A DNA stretch of 54,317 nt from Candidatus Rokubacteria bacterium 13_1_40CM_68_15 (GTDB taxonomy: Bacteria > Methylomirabilota > Methylomirabilia > Rokubacteriales > CSP1-6): positions 1 through 54,317 of the forward strand of contig MNEG01000101.1 of assembly GCA_001917585.1 (NCBI GenBank), given 5' to 3'. The translations under genes and the position numbers were made by a program. The notes under the pieces are model-generated. The model saw only the letters and a list, made by a program, of their open reading frames with translations, had not been told where the DNA came from and searched no databases. Positions 44,859 through 52,940 of this stretch are shown piece after piece. Positions within the stretch are counted from its first letter, which is position 1, and the number at the start of each line of letters is the position of its first letter.

Positions 44859-45002
44859 ATGGATGACCGCGCGATCGACCGGGGCGGCGGCGGCGTCGAG
44901 TGGATCCACGTCTGCGAGCGCTGCGGCGAGCGGATGGAAGAGCAGAAGTGCAAGATCATCTGCGGGAATTGCGGATTCTATCGAGATTGTGCCGATCCGT
45001 AG
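44859..45002 (+). CDS. Small zinc-ribbon protein (47 residues)
   Basis: Short protein with two metal-binding knuckles: CERCGERMEEQKCK, then ICGNCGFYRDCADP. Cysteines are spaced as C-x2-C...C-x2-C with one extra before the end, and the C-terminal YRDCADP resembles small ribbons common in deep-branching soil bacteria. Function unknown. ATG at 44859 with no obvious SD. Divergent from the 165-residue gene, 70 bases apart. Confidence 0.6.
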   Translation: MDDRAIDRGGGGVEWIHVCERCGERMEEQKCKIICGNCGFYRDCADP

Positions 45003-45119
45003 ACATAACGTGGTTCGATTGCCTCAGATCGCCTGCTGGCCGGCCTCCTCGAAGCAGAAGGATCGTGTCCTCATGTCCGGACGCACCATCTGGCCGAGTG
45101 GAGGAAACAGGGCAACGGT

Positions 45120-46166
45120 GTGATCTCGCCCCCGCTCGCCGCATCGATACTGGCCTATCGACGCCAGCGCTACAGCCAGGCCGAGATCATCCGTATCCTG
45201 GGCGTCAGTAAGAGCACGATATACCGCCACACACACCAGCATGTGGGGCACATCCGCGTCACTCAGCGGCAGGAAGCGGCCCGCCGAATCGGCGGCGTAG
45301 TCCGACCTCAACTCACCGGCACGTGCTGTGCAGCTGCCGAGGCCATGAGCTTGCCCGCCCCTGCGACCACGGATGCGCACTCGTTCTACCTTTGCGCCCT
45401 TCACTCGCTGCGCCACGCCAAGATCGACTTCCTGGTCGGCGGCGCCTATGCCCTCGAGCGCTACACGGGTATCGCGCGCGACACCAAGGACCTGGACGTC
45501 TTCGTACGCCCGGAGGATTGCGAGCGCGTGCTGGCGGCGTTCGCCGAGGCCGGCTTCGACACCGAGCTGACGTTTCCGCACTGGCTGGGCAAGGCACGGT
45601 CGGGCGGTGAGATGGTGGACGTGATCTTCAGCTCGGGGAATGGCTGCGCTCGCGTCGACGACGAGTGGTTTCGTCACGCGGTCGACGACCAGGTCCTGGA
45701 TGTGCCCGTCCGGCTCATCCCGGTCGAGGAGATGATCTGGTCGAAGGCACTCATCATGGAGCGCGAGCGCTACGACGGGGCCGACGTGGTCCATCTCCTG
45801 CGTGCCCGCGGCGCCGACCTCGACTGGCCCCGCGTGCTGCGGCGGTTCGGGCCGAACTGGCGCGTCCTGCTTTCCCACCTGATCCTGTTCGGCTTCGTCT
45901 ATCCCGGCCATCGCGACGTCATTCCCCAGGGCGTCATGCGCGAGCTCACGGCGCGCCTCGACCGTGAGACCAGGGCGCCCACGGTGGATGGAGACGATGC
46001 CCGACTCTGCCGGGGAACGCTGCTCTCGCGCGAGCAGTACCTGGTCGACGTCGAGCGCTGGGGCTACCGCGACGCGCGGCTCGGTCCCGAGGGGACGATG
46101 ACCGAGGCCGACGTCGCGGCGTGGACGGCGGCCATCGAGGGCCGGCTGCCAACCAGCGCCCGGTGA
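45120..46166 (+). CDS. Minimal-type nucleotidyltransferase, with possible N-terminal helix-turn-helix
   Basis: The core from the ATG at 45345 (273 residues) is a pol-beta-type nucleotidyltransferase: FLVGGAYALERYTGIARDTK, DLDVFV (D-x-D) and a third acidic in GEMVDVIFSS, followed by VRLIPVEEMIWSKALIMERE and a helical C-terminus, as in DUF6036/AbiEii-like proteins. In the same frame, a GTG at 45120 adds 75 residues containing a clear helix-turn-helix, RYSQAEIIRILGVSKSTIYR. Whether the two are one protein, or the HTH is separate or relic, is open; an SD is seen at neither start. Stop overlaps the next start (GTGA). Confidence 0.75.
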   Translation: MISPPLAASILAYRRQRYSQAEIIRILGVSKSTIYRHTHQHVGHIRVTQRQEAARRIGGVVRPQLTGTCCAAAEAMSLPAPATTDAHSFYLCALHSLRHAKIDFLVGGAYALERYTGIARDTKDLDVFVRPEDCERVLAAFAEAGFDTELTFPHWLGKARSGGEMVDVIFSSGNGCARVDDEWFRHAVDDQVLDVPVRLIPVEEMIWSKALIMERERYDGADVVHLLRARGADLDWPRVLRRFGPNWRVLLSHLILFGFVYPGHRDVIPQGVMRELTARLDRETRAPTVDGDDARLCRGTLLSREQYLVDVERWGYRDARLGPEGTMTEADVAAWTAAIEGRLPTSAR

Positions 46167-46897
46167 CGGAGCAGCCGGTGCGCCTCGCCGCGCTCGGAGA
46201 TCTGCACTGTCCGCGGACGCCGCCCGACGTGCTCGGGCCGCTGCTCGGTCGCGCCGCTCAGGAGGCCGACGTCCTGCTTCTCTGTGGCGACCTCACCGAT
46301 CGCGGCCTTCCCGATGAAGCGCGTGTCCTGGTCAAGATGCTGACGGCGTCGGTCCGCATCCCGATCATCGCCGTGCTCGGTAACCACGACTACGACGCGG
46401 GCGAGGCGTCCGTCATCCGCGGTCTGCTGAGCGAAGCCGGCGTGCGTGTTCTGGACGGCGAGCCGGTCGAGATCGCCGGGGTCGGGTTCGCCGGCGTCAA
46501 GGGCTTCTGTGGAGGGTTCGGCGACCGTGCGCTCCAGCCGTGGGGCGAGGAGATCATCAAGCGCTTCGTCCACGAAGCGGTGGACGAGGCGCTCAAGCTG
46601 GAATCGGCGCTGGCCAAGCTCCGCACGTCACGGCGGGTGGCCATCCTGCACTACGCGCCGGTCGAGAGCACGGTGAAGGGCGAGCCGCCCGAGCTCCTTC
46701 CCTTTCTCGGCTCGAGCCGGCTCGAAGAGCCCTTGACGCGCTACCCCGTGAACGTGATTTTCCACGGTCACGCCCACGGGGGCAGCCCAGAAGGCCGGAC
46801 GCGGACCGACGTCCCGGTCTTCAACGTCGCGCTGCCACTCCTGCAGCGCATCTACCCCGATCGGCCGGCGATCAGGACCGTCGAGCTTCCGAGCTAG
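46163..46897 (+). CDS. Calcineurin-like metallophosphoesterase
   Basis: Two-metal phosphoesterase, soluble, 244 residues from GTG at 46163. All family motifs are present: GDLHC (D, H), LLCGDLTDRG (D), VLGNHDYD (N, H), ILHYAPVE (H) and FHGHAHGG (H-x-H). The start overlaps the nucleotidyltransferase stop, so the two are translated together and probably act on the same substrate or pathway. Substrate unknown (nucleotide, RNA end or protein phosphate). The end overlaps the next gene by 26 bases on the opposite strand. Confidence 0.88.
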   Translation: MTEQPVRLAALGDLHCPRTPPDVLGPLLGRAAQEADVLLLCGDLTDRGLPDEARVLVKMLTASVRIPIIAVLGNHDYDAGEASVIRGLLSEAGVRVLDGEPVEIAGVGFAGVKGFCGGFGDRALQPWGEEIIKRFVHEAVDEALKLESALAKLRTSRRVAILHYAPVESTVKGEPPELLPFLGSSRLEEPLTRYPVNVIFHGHAHGGSPEGRTRTDVPVFNVALPLLQRIYPDRPAIRTVELPS

Positions 46898-47318
46898 TCT
46901 CCGGCGCCCACGGCTCACGCCGGTCGCCCGTGCGCACCTTGGAACGCAGCTCGACGACGAGGCCACGAGCACGGCTCATCATGTCGCGGGAGGTGCCGTC
47001 CACCTTCTCGGTGGTCTGCCGCAGGTACGTGCGGGCCTTCTCGCGCACCATCTCGCGACGCCGTTGACCGTGCTCGCGGTCGAAGAAGTACATGAGCCCG
47101 GCGCCAGCCGCGGCGCCCGCCACGACCCACAGCGGATGAACGCCGCGGCGCGGCGCCGGCGTCATCTTCACCTCGGGAAGCCGCACCCACGGGGGCATGC
47201 GGACCGCCGGCATCTGCGTGCGCGGCAGGTTGTCGGCCATCTCCCGCACGCTGTCGGCCATCTCGCGCACCCGGCTGCCCACGCGCTCCACCGTCCACCG
47301 CCCCAGTCCTAGAGCCAT
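46872..47318 (-). CDS. YtxH-like membrane-anchored protein
   Basis: Small envelope protein of 148 residues. One membrane segment (about 65-80) contains AGAAAGAGLMYFFDREHGQR, the Gly-rich helix followed by a D-x3-G-x-R-R pattern of YtxH-like proteins. The flanks are amphipathic and Arg-rich; REMADSVREMADNLP may be a short coiled coil. Start ATG 47318 with GGAGG seven bases upstream. 20 bases after the stress-protein stop, probably same operon. Confidence 0.7.
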   Translation of the reverse strand: MALGLGRWTVERVGSRVREMADSVREMADNLPRTQMPAVRMPPWVRLPEVKMTPAPRRGVHPLWVVAGAAAGAGLMYFFDREHGQRRREMVREKARTYLRQTTEKVDGTSRDMMSRARGLVVELRSKVRTGDRREPWAPETSSEARRS

Positions 47319-47338
47319 GTCGTCTCCTCCGTTCGCTG

Positions 47339-48103
47339 TCACGCGGCGCGGTCAGTGCGCCGACCGGCCGCCCAGGCCTGGCCGCGCTCGTAGCCGCCAC
47401 GGAACGCGTCCGTATTGTAGAGGTCAGGATATCGCTGCTTCAGCTCATTGACGACATCATCATAGGCGCGACCGCGCCGGTCTGCACCAAGGGCGCACTC
47501 GAAGCCCCGCCGATAGTCGGCCTCGACCCCGGCAAACGGTCGTCCGATGGACTCGTAATCGGCGGCCTCGGCATCGCGGACGCCGCTCCACCAACGGTCC
47601 CGAAATGCATCGAGGCTCTCGGCTCCAGCGGCGGCGAGCACGGCCCGCGCCGCCTCGGCGCGGGCATCGGCGTCGGCGAGCGCGATCACCACGCTGCGGC
47701 CGTGGCGAAGCGCGTCCTCGTACAGGTAGAGGTCGTCCCTCGGCACGCCTTCGGGCGCGTCATCGAACGCGTGACCGACCGCGGCGCCCAGCGCACCCAG
47801 GAGCACCGTGCCGAGCGCGCCCAGTGCGATGACGGGACCGAGGCCCGGCACCAGGAGTGTCGACACGACGGTACCGAGTTGCATACCGCCCGCGGCACCG
47901 GCGGCGGCTCCGGTGAGGGTGCCGAGCGCCTTGCCGATACCTGGAGGCTCGGACTCGCGCGTCGGAACTGCGGCGAGCCGCTCCTCGCCGCGCCCCGGTG
48001 TCAGCACGATGATGCGGCCGCGGTCGATGCCGGCCGACTTCAGCGCGGCGGCCGCCCCCTCGGCGTCCTCGCGCCTCGTGAAGATGCCGACTACTGGGTG
48101 CAT
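47339..48103 (-). CDS. General-stress-type protein with glycine-zipper hydrophobic region (YflT/DUF1269-like)
   Basis: 254 residues. The N-terminal domain, VVGIFTRREDAEGAAAALKS, resembles the YflT/17M stress fold. A hydrophobic Gly/Ala-rich zone (about 65-115) contains LGTLTGAAAGAAGGMQLGTV, a possible glycine zipper that spans or associates with membrane. The C-terminal third is soluble, acidic and Tyr-rich with YDDVVNELKQRYPDLYNTD. Function unknown; osmotic or envelope stress is suggested only by family. GAGGAG before the ATG at 48103; the leader shares AGGAGACGACAT with the next gene. Confidence 0.7.
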   Translation of the reverse strand: MHPVVGIFTRREDAEGAAAALKSAGIDRGRIIVLTPGRGEERLAAVPTRESEPPGIGKALGTLTGAAAGAAGGMQLGTVVSTLLVPGLGPVIALGALGTVLLGALGAAVGHAFDDAPEGVPRDDLYLYEDALRHGRSVVIALADADARAEAARAVLAAAGAESLDAFRDRWWSGVRDAEAADYESIGRPFAGVEADYRRGFECALGADRRGRAYDDVVNELKQRYPDLYNTDAFRGGYERGQAWAAGRRTDRAA

Positions 48104-48206
48104 ATGTCGTCTCCTCTCGCCCCCGACTCGCTGTATGCGGAACCTGTGCCACGAAAGTCGGTGTGACACGCGCTGCGCTCCCCGCTGAAAAAACGACAAG
48201 CCATGC

Positions 48207-48212
48207 TATAAG
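48207..48212 (+). promoter_or_regulatory. Extended -10 of liv cluster 2
   Basis: TGC-TATAAG (hexamer 48207-48212) lies 15 bases before the livG ATG; CTGAAA at 48185-48190 is a fair -35 with a 16-base spacer. The leader would be about 8-9 nt with no SD. Confidence 0.6.
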
Positions 48213-48227
48213 AAGGCCGTTTTCGCC

Positions 48228-48945
48228 ATGCCCGCTGCCGCTGTTCGGTCCCCCTTGCTGGCGGTCTGCGACGTCACGATGCGTTTCGGCGGCATCGTCG
48301 CCCTGGATCGCGTCTCGTTCGACATCGGCGAAGGCGAGATCGTCGGCCTCATCGGTCCGAATGGCGCCGGGAAGACGACCCTCTTCAACTGCGTCAGCCG
48401 GCTCTACACCCCCAACGAGGGCGCGGTCCTGCTGGCGGGCCGCTCGATCCTCGGGCTCGGTCCCCATCGCGTCGCCGCGCTCGGTGTCGGACGGACCTTC
48501 CAGAATCTCGCGCTGTTCTCGACGCTCACGGTCCTCCAGAACGTCATGGTCGGCATCCACGCGCGCACCCACAGCGGCTTCCTGGCGAACGCGCTGCGGC
48601 TGTCCGGCGTGCGCCGCGAAGAGCGCGAGATGCGCGACGCCGCCATGGAGCTGCTGGCCTTCCTCGAGCTCACCGCGGTGGCCCATCACCCCGCGGCGGG
48701 GCTGCCGTTCGGCACGCTGAAGCGCGTCGAGCTCGCACGCGCCATGGCTGGCCAGCCGCGGCTGCTCCTGCTCGATGAGCCGGCGGGCGGGCGTCGAGCA
48801 CCACATGAGCCTCGTCATGCAGGTGTCCGACCGGGTCGTCGTCCTCGACTTCGGCCGCAAGATCGCCGAGGGCCCGCCGGCGACCGTGCAGAAGAACCCC
48901 GACGTGATCCGCGCGTATCTCGGCACCGATGGGTCCGCGGGCTGA
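48228..48945 (+). pseudogene. livG: LivG ATP-binding protein (cluster 2), frame disrupted by an internal deletion
   Basis: First 185 residues are normal: Walker A GLIGPNGAGKTTLFN, VGRTFQNLALFSTLTVLQNV, signature-region [15 protein letters not shown], Walker [11 protein letters not shown]. Directly after this (about 48790) the sequence jumps to the H-loop, [20 protein letters not shown], in the +1 frame, ending at 48945. Relatives have about 26 residues between; here one base remains, so roughly 77 bases are missing. The D-loop and following helices would be lost. Stop overlaps livF (TGATG). Mutation or assembly error; if real, the importer must borrow an ATPase such as cluster 1 LivG. Confidence 0.8.
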
Positions 48946-49658
48946 TGGCGCCGCTGCTCACCGCGTCCGATCTCCGCGCTCGATACGGCTGGACGCGCGT
49001 CCTCCACGGCGTGAGCTTCGACGTCGAGGAAGGCGGGATCACCACGATCCTCGGCGCCAACGGCGCTGGCAAGACGACGACGCTCAGGGCGGTCTCGGGA
49101 CTGGTCAGCACGGAGGGCGCGGTCCACTTCGCCGGGCGACGCATCGACGGCCGGGCCCCCGAGGATCTGGTGCGGGCCGGCATCGCCCACGTGCCCGAAG
49201 GCCGCGGCACGTTCGTCGGCTTGACCGTGGAAGAGAACCTGCGCCTCGGCGCCTACGCGCGCCGCGAGCGCACCCGAGGCGCCGACGACTTCGAGCGCGT
49301 CTACCAGTACTTCCCCATCCTGCGCGAGCGGCGGCGGCAGGTCGCGGGCACGCTCTCCGGCGGGGAGCAGCAGATGCTGGCGATCGCGCGGGGTCTGATG
49401 CTGCGCCCCCGCCTGCTCTTGCTCGACGAGCCGTCGCTCGGGCTGGCGCCGCTCGTCGTGCGTGAGATCTTCCGCATCGTGCGCGCGGTCAACCGCGATC
49501 AGGGCGTGAGCGTCCTGCTCGTCGAGCAGAACGCCGCCATTGCCCTGGAGCTCGCGGATCACGCCTACGTGCTCGAGACCGGCCGCGTCGTGCTGGCCGG
49601 TTCGCCCGCCATCCTCAAGCAGGACGACGCCGTCCGCCGTTCCTACCTGGGGTACTAG
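48945..49658 (+). CDS. livF: Branched-chain amino-acid ABC transporter ATP-binding protein LivF (cluster 2)
   Basis: 237 residues, intact. Walker A ILGANGAGKTTTLR, IAHVPEGRGTFVGLTVEENL, signature LSGGEQQMLAIARGLM, Walker B LLLLDEPSLGLAPLVV, then LLVEQNAAIALELADHAYVL. ATG at 48945 overlaps the livG stop by one base; its frame equals that of the N-terminal part of livG, which makes the two appear fused in a naive translation. Confidence 0.94.
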   Translation: MAPLLTASDLRARYGWTRVLHGVSFDVEEGGITTILGANGAGKTTTLRAVSGLVSTEGAVHFAGRRIDGRAPEDLVRAGIAHVPEGRGTFVGLTVEENLRLGAYARRERTRGADDFERVYQYFPILRERRRQVAGTLSGGEQQMLAIARGLMLRPRLLLLDEPSLGLAPLVVREIFRIVRAVNRDQGVSVLLVEQNAAIALELADHAYVLETGRVVLAGSPAILKQDDAVRRSYLGY

Positions 49659-50540
49659 GTGGACATCTTCCTGCAGCAGGTCGTGTCCGGTCTCGCCACC
49701 GGCGGGATCTACGCGAGCCTGGCGCTGGCCCTGGTCATGATCTACCAGGCCACCGACGTCGTGAACTTCGCTCAGGGCGAGATGGCGATGTTCTCCACGT
49801 ACCTGGCGTGGTCGATGCTCAACGCCGGACTGCCGTACTGGGTGGCCTTCGCAGCCACGCTGGCGCTCGCCTTCGTGGGCGGCCTCCTCATCGAGCGGAT
49901 CGTGATCCGCCCCGTCGAGAACGCCCCCGTGCTCGCCGTCGTGATCGTCTGCATCGGGCTCCTCGTCATCCTCAACAGCGTGGCCGGCTGGATCTACTCC
50001 TACATCCAGAAGCCGTTCCCCAGCCCCTTCCCGAACGCGCCGATCAAGCTCGGCAACGTCGTGTTCGGCGCGCACGACCTCGGCGCCATCGGCATCACGC
50101 TCGTCGTGCTGCTGTTCCTCTACGTCTTCTTTCGCTACACGACGCTAGGCCTGGCCATGCGCGCGGCTGCCCAGAACCCGGTGTCGAGCCGGCTGTGCGG
50201 GGTGCGCGTGGGCTGGATGCTCGCTATCGGCTGGGGCCTGGCCGCGCTGGTCGGCGCCGTCGCCGGCATCATGGTGGCCCCCATCGTCTTCCTCGATCCC
50301 AACATGATGGCGGGCATCCTGATCTACGCGTTCGCCTCAGCGACGCTCGGCGGCTTCACCAGTCCGGGCGGCGCGGTCGTGGGCGGGCTGCTCGTCGGCG
50401 TCATCGAGAACCTCGTCGGCACCTACGTGCGCTTCATCGGCACCGAGCTGAAGCTGACGGTGGCGCTCGCCATCATCGTCATCGTGCTGGTCGTCAAGCC
50501 GAGCGGGCTCTTCGGCCGCGTCGTCGTGCGGCGCGTATGA
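49659..50540 (+). CDS. livH: Branched-chain amino-acid ABC transporter permease LivH (cluster 2)
   Basis: 293 residues, about eight helices. Opening VSGLATGGIYASLALALVMI, then VVNFAQGEMAMFSTYLAW; loop MRAAAQNPVSSRLCGVRVGW; GGFTSPGGAVVGGLLVGVIE near the end. GTG start at 49659, immediately after the livF stop. Confidence 0.93.
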   Translation: MDIFLQQVVSGLATGGIYASLALALVMIYQATDVVNFAQGEMAMFSTYLAWSMLNAGLPYWVAFAATLALAFVGGLLIERIVIRPVENAPVLAVVIVCIGLLVILNSVAGWIYSYIQKPFPSPFPNAPIKLGNVVFGAHDLGAIGITLVVLLFLYVFFRYTTLGLAMRAAAQNPVSSRLCGVRVGWMLAIGWGLAALVGAVAGIMVAPIVFLDPNMMAGILIYAFASATLGGFTSPGGAVVGGLLVGVIENLVGTYVRFIGTELKLTVALAIIVIVLVVKPSGLFGRVVVRRV

Positions 50541-51526
50541 GCGCGCCTTCGCGGCCACTGGCGTTGACGGTGCTCCTCGTCCTCCTCGCGGTGACGGCGC
50601 TGCTGCCGTTCGTGCTCAGCAACTTCCGCCTGTTCCAGTTCACGCAGGTCTTCATCTACGCCATCGCGCTGCTCGGGCTCAACATGCTGACCGGCTACAA
50701 CGGCCAGATCTCGCTCGGTCACGGGGCCTTCTACGCGCTGGGCGCCTACACCGCCGCCGTCATGATGGATCGCTGGAACGTGCCCTTTCTGCTGACGGTG
50801 CCGGCGGCCGGCGTCCTGTGTCTCGGCGCCGGCTTCCTCTTCGGGATCCCGGCGCTCCGGCTGGAAGGCCTCTATCTCGCGCTCGCGACGTTCTCGCTGG
50901 CGCTGGCGGTGCCGCAGATCCTGAAATACTTCGAGCACTGGACGGGCGGCTCCCAGGGCCTCGTGCTGACCAAGCCCGACGCGCCGCTCGGCCTGCGTCT
51001 GACGCCCGATCAGTGGCTCTACTTCGTCAGCCTGGCCGTGCTGGTCTTCCTCATGATCGTCGCCTGGAACCTCCTGCGCGGCCGCACGGGCCGCGCCCTC
51101 GTCGCCATCCGCGATCACCCCATCGCGGCCGAGGCCATGGGCGTGAACAGCGCGCTCTACAAGTCCCTCGCCTTCGGCGTCAGCGCCGGCTACACGGGCG
51201 TGGCGGGCGCGCTCAGTGCCGGCGCCATCGCCTTCGTCGCGCCCGACGCCTTCAACGTGTTCCTCTCCATCACGTTCCTGGTCGGCATCGTCATCGGCGG
51301 CCTGGCGTCGATCTCCGGCGCGATCCTCGGCGCCCTGTTCATCCAGTTCGTGCCGAACTGGGCTCAGGACATCTCGAAAGCCGCGCCTTGGGCCATCTAC
51401 GGCGTGTTCCTGATCGTGTTCATGTACACGATGCCGCGCGGGATCGCGGGGACGGCGCAGGCGCTGTGGGGCCGCCTCGCCCGGGCAGATGTGAGATCAT
51501 CGCCGGCCAAAGGAGGACTGCTATGA
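50537..51526 (+). CDS. livM: Branched-chain amino-acid ABC transporter permease LivM (cluster 2)
   Basis: 329 residues, about nine helices. LNMLTGYNGQISLGHGAFYA, LEGLYLALATFSLALAVPQI, and the cytoplasmic loop AIRDHPIAAEAMGVNSALYK identify it. ATG at 50537 overlaps the livH stop (ATGA); the end overlaps livK (ATGA). Confidence 0.94.
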   Translation: MSAPSRPLALTVLLVLLAVTALLPFVLSNFRLFQFTQVFIYAIALLGLNMLTGYNGQISLGHGAFYALGAYTAAVMMDRWNVPFLLTVPAAGVLCLGAGFLFGIPALRLEGLYLALATFSLALAVPQILKYFEHWTGGSQGLVLTKPDAPLGLRLTPDQWLYFVSLAVLVFLMIVAWNLLRGRTGRALVAIRDHPIAAEAMGVNSALYKSLAFGVSAGYTGVAGALSAGAIAFVAPDAFNVFLSITFLVGIVIGGLASISGAILGALFIQFVPNWAQDISKAAPWAIYGVFLIVFMYTMPRGIAGTAQALWGRLARADVRSSPAKGGLL

Positions 51527-52734
51527 GATTTCGCACCGTCGCACTGTCGCTCACGGTGGTCGCGACCCTCGCGCTGGCCGCGTGGGCCGGCGCCGCCGAT
51601 ACCCCGGGCGTCACCGCCACCGAGGTCAAGATCGGACACACCAACCCGTACAGTGGCAACGCCTCCGCCTACGGCACCATCGGCAAGGTGATCACGGCCT
51701 ACTTCAAGAAGGCCAACGAGGAAGGCGGCGTCAACGGCCGCAAGATCAACTTCGTGACGTACGACGACGCCTACAGCCCGCCCAAGACCGTCGAGATGGT
51801 CCGCAAGCTCGTCGAGCAGGACCAGGTCGCGTTCGTCTTCAACACCCTGGGCACGCCGACGAACAGCGCCATCCACAAGTACATGAACCAGCAGAAGGTC
51901 CCCCATCTCTTCCTGGCCACCGGTGCCACCAAGTGGGGCGACCCCGAACACTTCCCGTGGACCATGGGCTGGCAGCCGACCTACCAGACGGAAGGCAAGA
52001 TCTACGCGCAATACATCCTGAACAACGTTCCCAACGCGAAGGTCGGCATCCTCTACCAGAACGACGATTACGGCAAGGACTACGTCAAGGGGCTGAAGGA
52101 CGGGCTCGGCGACGCGGCCAAGAAGATCATCGTCATGGAGCAGACCTACGAGGCGACCGACGCCACCATCGACTCGCAGATCGTGAATCTCAAGAACAGT
52201 GGAGCGAACGTCTTCTACAATGTGACCATTCCGAAGTACGCGGTGCAGGCCATCAAGAAGACCCACGACATCGGCTGGAAGCCGCTCCATCTCCTCAACA
52301 ACGTCTCGGCCTCCGTCGGGCAGGTGATGAAGCCGGTCGGGTCCGACGCGTCGCGCGGGATCCTCACCACGCAATACCTGAAGGACCCCACCGACCCCCA
52401 GTGGAAGAACGACAAGGGCTACCAGGATTGGCTCGCCTTCATGAAGAAGTACTACCCTGAGGGCAACGTCGAGGACGCGTTCAACGTGTACGGGTACTCC
52501 GCGGCCCAGACGATGGTCCAGGTCCTCAAGCAGTGCGGAAACGATCTCTCGCGCGAGAGCATCATGAAGCAGGCGGCCAGCCTGAAGGACTTCATGCTTC
52601 CGATGGCGCTGCCCGGGATCAAGGTCAACACCGGGCCGAAGGACTTCTACCCGATCGAGCAGGAGCAGCTCGCGAAGTTCGACGGGGAGCGTTGGGTGCT
52701 CTTCGGCGAGGTCTACGACGCGAGCAAAAAATAG
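51523..52734 (+). CDS. livK: Branched-chain amino-acid ABC transporter substrate-binding protein LivK (cluster 2)
   Basis: Periplasmic receptor, 403 residues. Signal peptide hydrophobic at residues 5-22, probable cleavage near AGA-ADT. The mature protein begins TATEVKIGHTNPYSGNASAY, then DDAYSPPKTVEMVRKLVEQD. The perfect SD AGGAGG six bases before the ATG at 51523 is the strongest in the operon and suits the high level needed for a binding protein, here the last gene. Only distantly similar to the cluster 1 LivK, so a different ligand is likely. Confidence 0.94.
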   Translation: MRFRTVALSLTVVATLALAAWAGAADTPGVTATEVKIGHTNPYSGNASAYGTIGKVITAYFKKANEEGGVNGRKINFVTYDDAYSPPKTVEMVRKLVEQDQVAFVFNTLGTPTNSAIHKYMNQQKVPHLFLATGATKWGDPEHFPWTMGWQPTYQTEGKIYAQYILNNVPNAKVGILYQNDDYGKDYVKGLKDGLGDAAKKIIVMEQTYEATDATIDSQIVNLKNSGANVFYNVTIPKYAVQAIKKTHDIGWKPLHLLNNVSASVGQVMKPVGSDASRGILTTQYLKDPTDPQWKNDKGYQDWLAFMKKYYPEGNVEDAFNVYGYSAAQTMVQVLKQCGNDLSRESIMKQAASLKDFMLPMALPGIKVNTGPKDFYPIEQEQLAKFDGERWVLFGEVYDASKK

Positions 52735-52940
52735 CGCTTAGTACGGCCGGGCGCGGGAGAGCCCTCGTCGACCACGAGCCTCGCGGCGACGTACGCTGAG
52801 CGTTCTCCCATCAACGCCTCGATGCGAAGTAACGTCGGGGCGGGGAACGGGTCTCCGAGGGCTCCCCCGCAGCCTGCCATGCTGACCTCCACTCCTTCCG
52901 TCCGTCGAGATCCGTCCTTCGGGTTTGGGTTGGGGCGTTG

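Noticed and set aside
45024-45911. 295-residue minus-strand ORF opposite the nucleotidyltransferase
   Set aside because: Antisense shadow; the plus strand carries the conserved D-x-D and GG motifs.
48228-49658. LivG-LivF fusion protein of 476 residues
   Set aside because: The join reads through an out-of-frame Arg/Pro-rich stretch. The true LivG C-terminus is in the +1 frame with its own stop, and LivF has its own ATG.
47760-50075. 771-residue minus-strand ORF across liv cluster 2
   Set aside because: Antisense shadow of livG-livF-livH; no domain and improbable composition.
52735-52940. Terminator after liv cluster 2
   Set aside because: I found no stem followed by a T-tract in this 206-base gap; nothing else recognisable is there.
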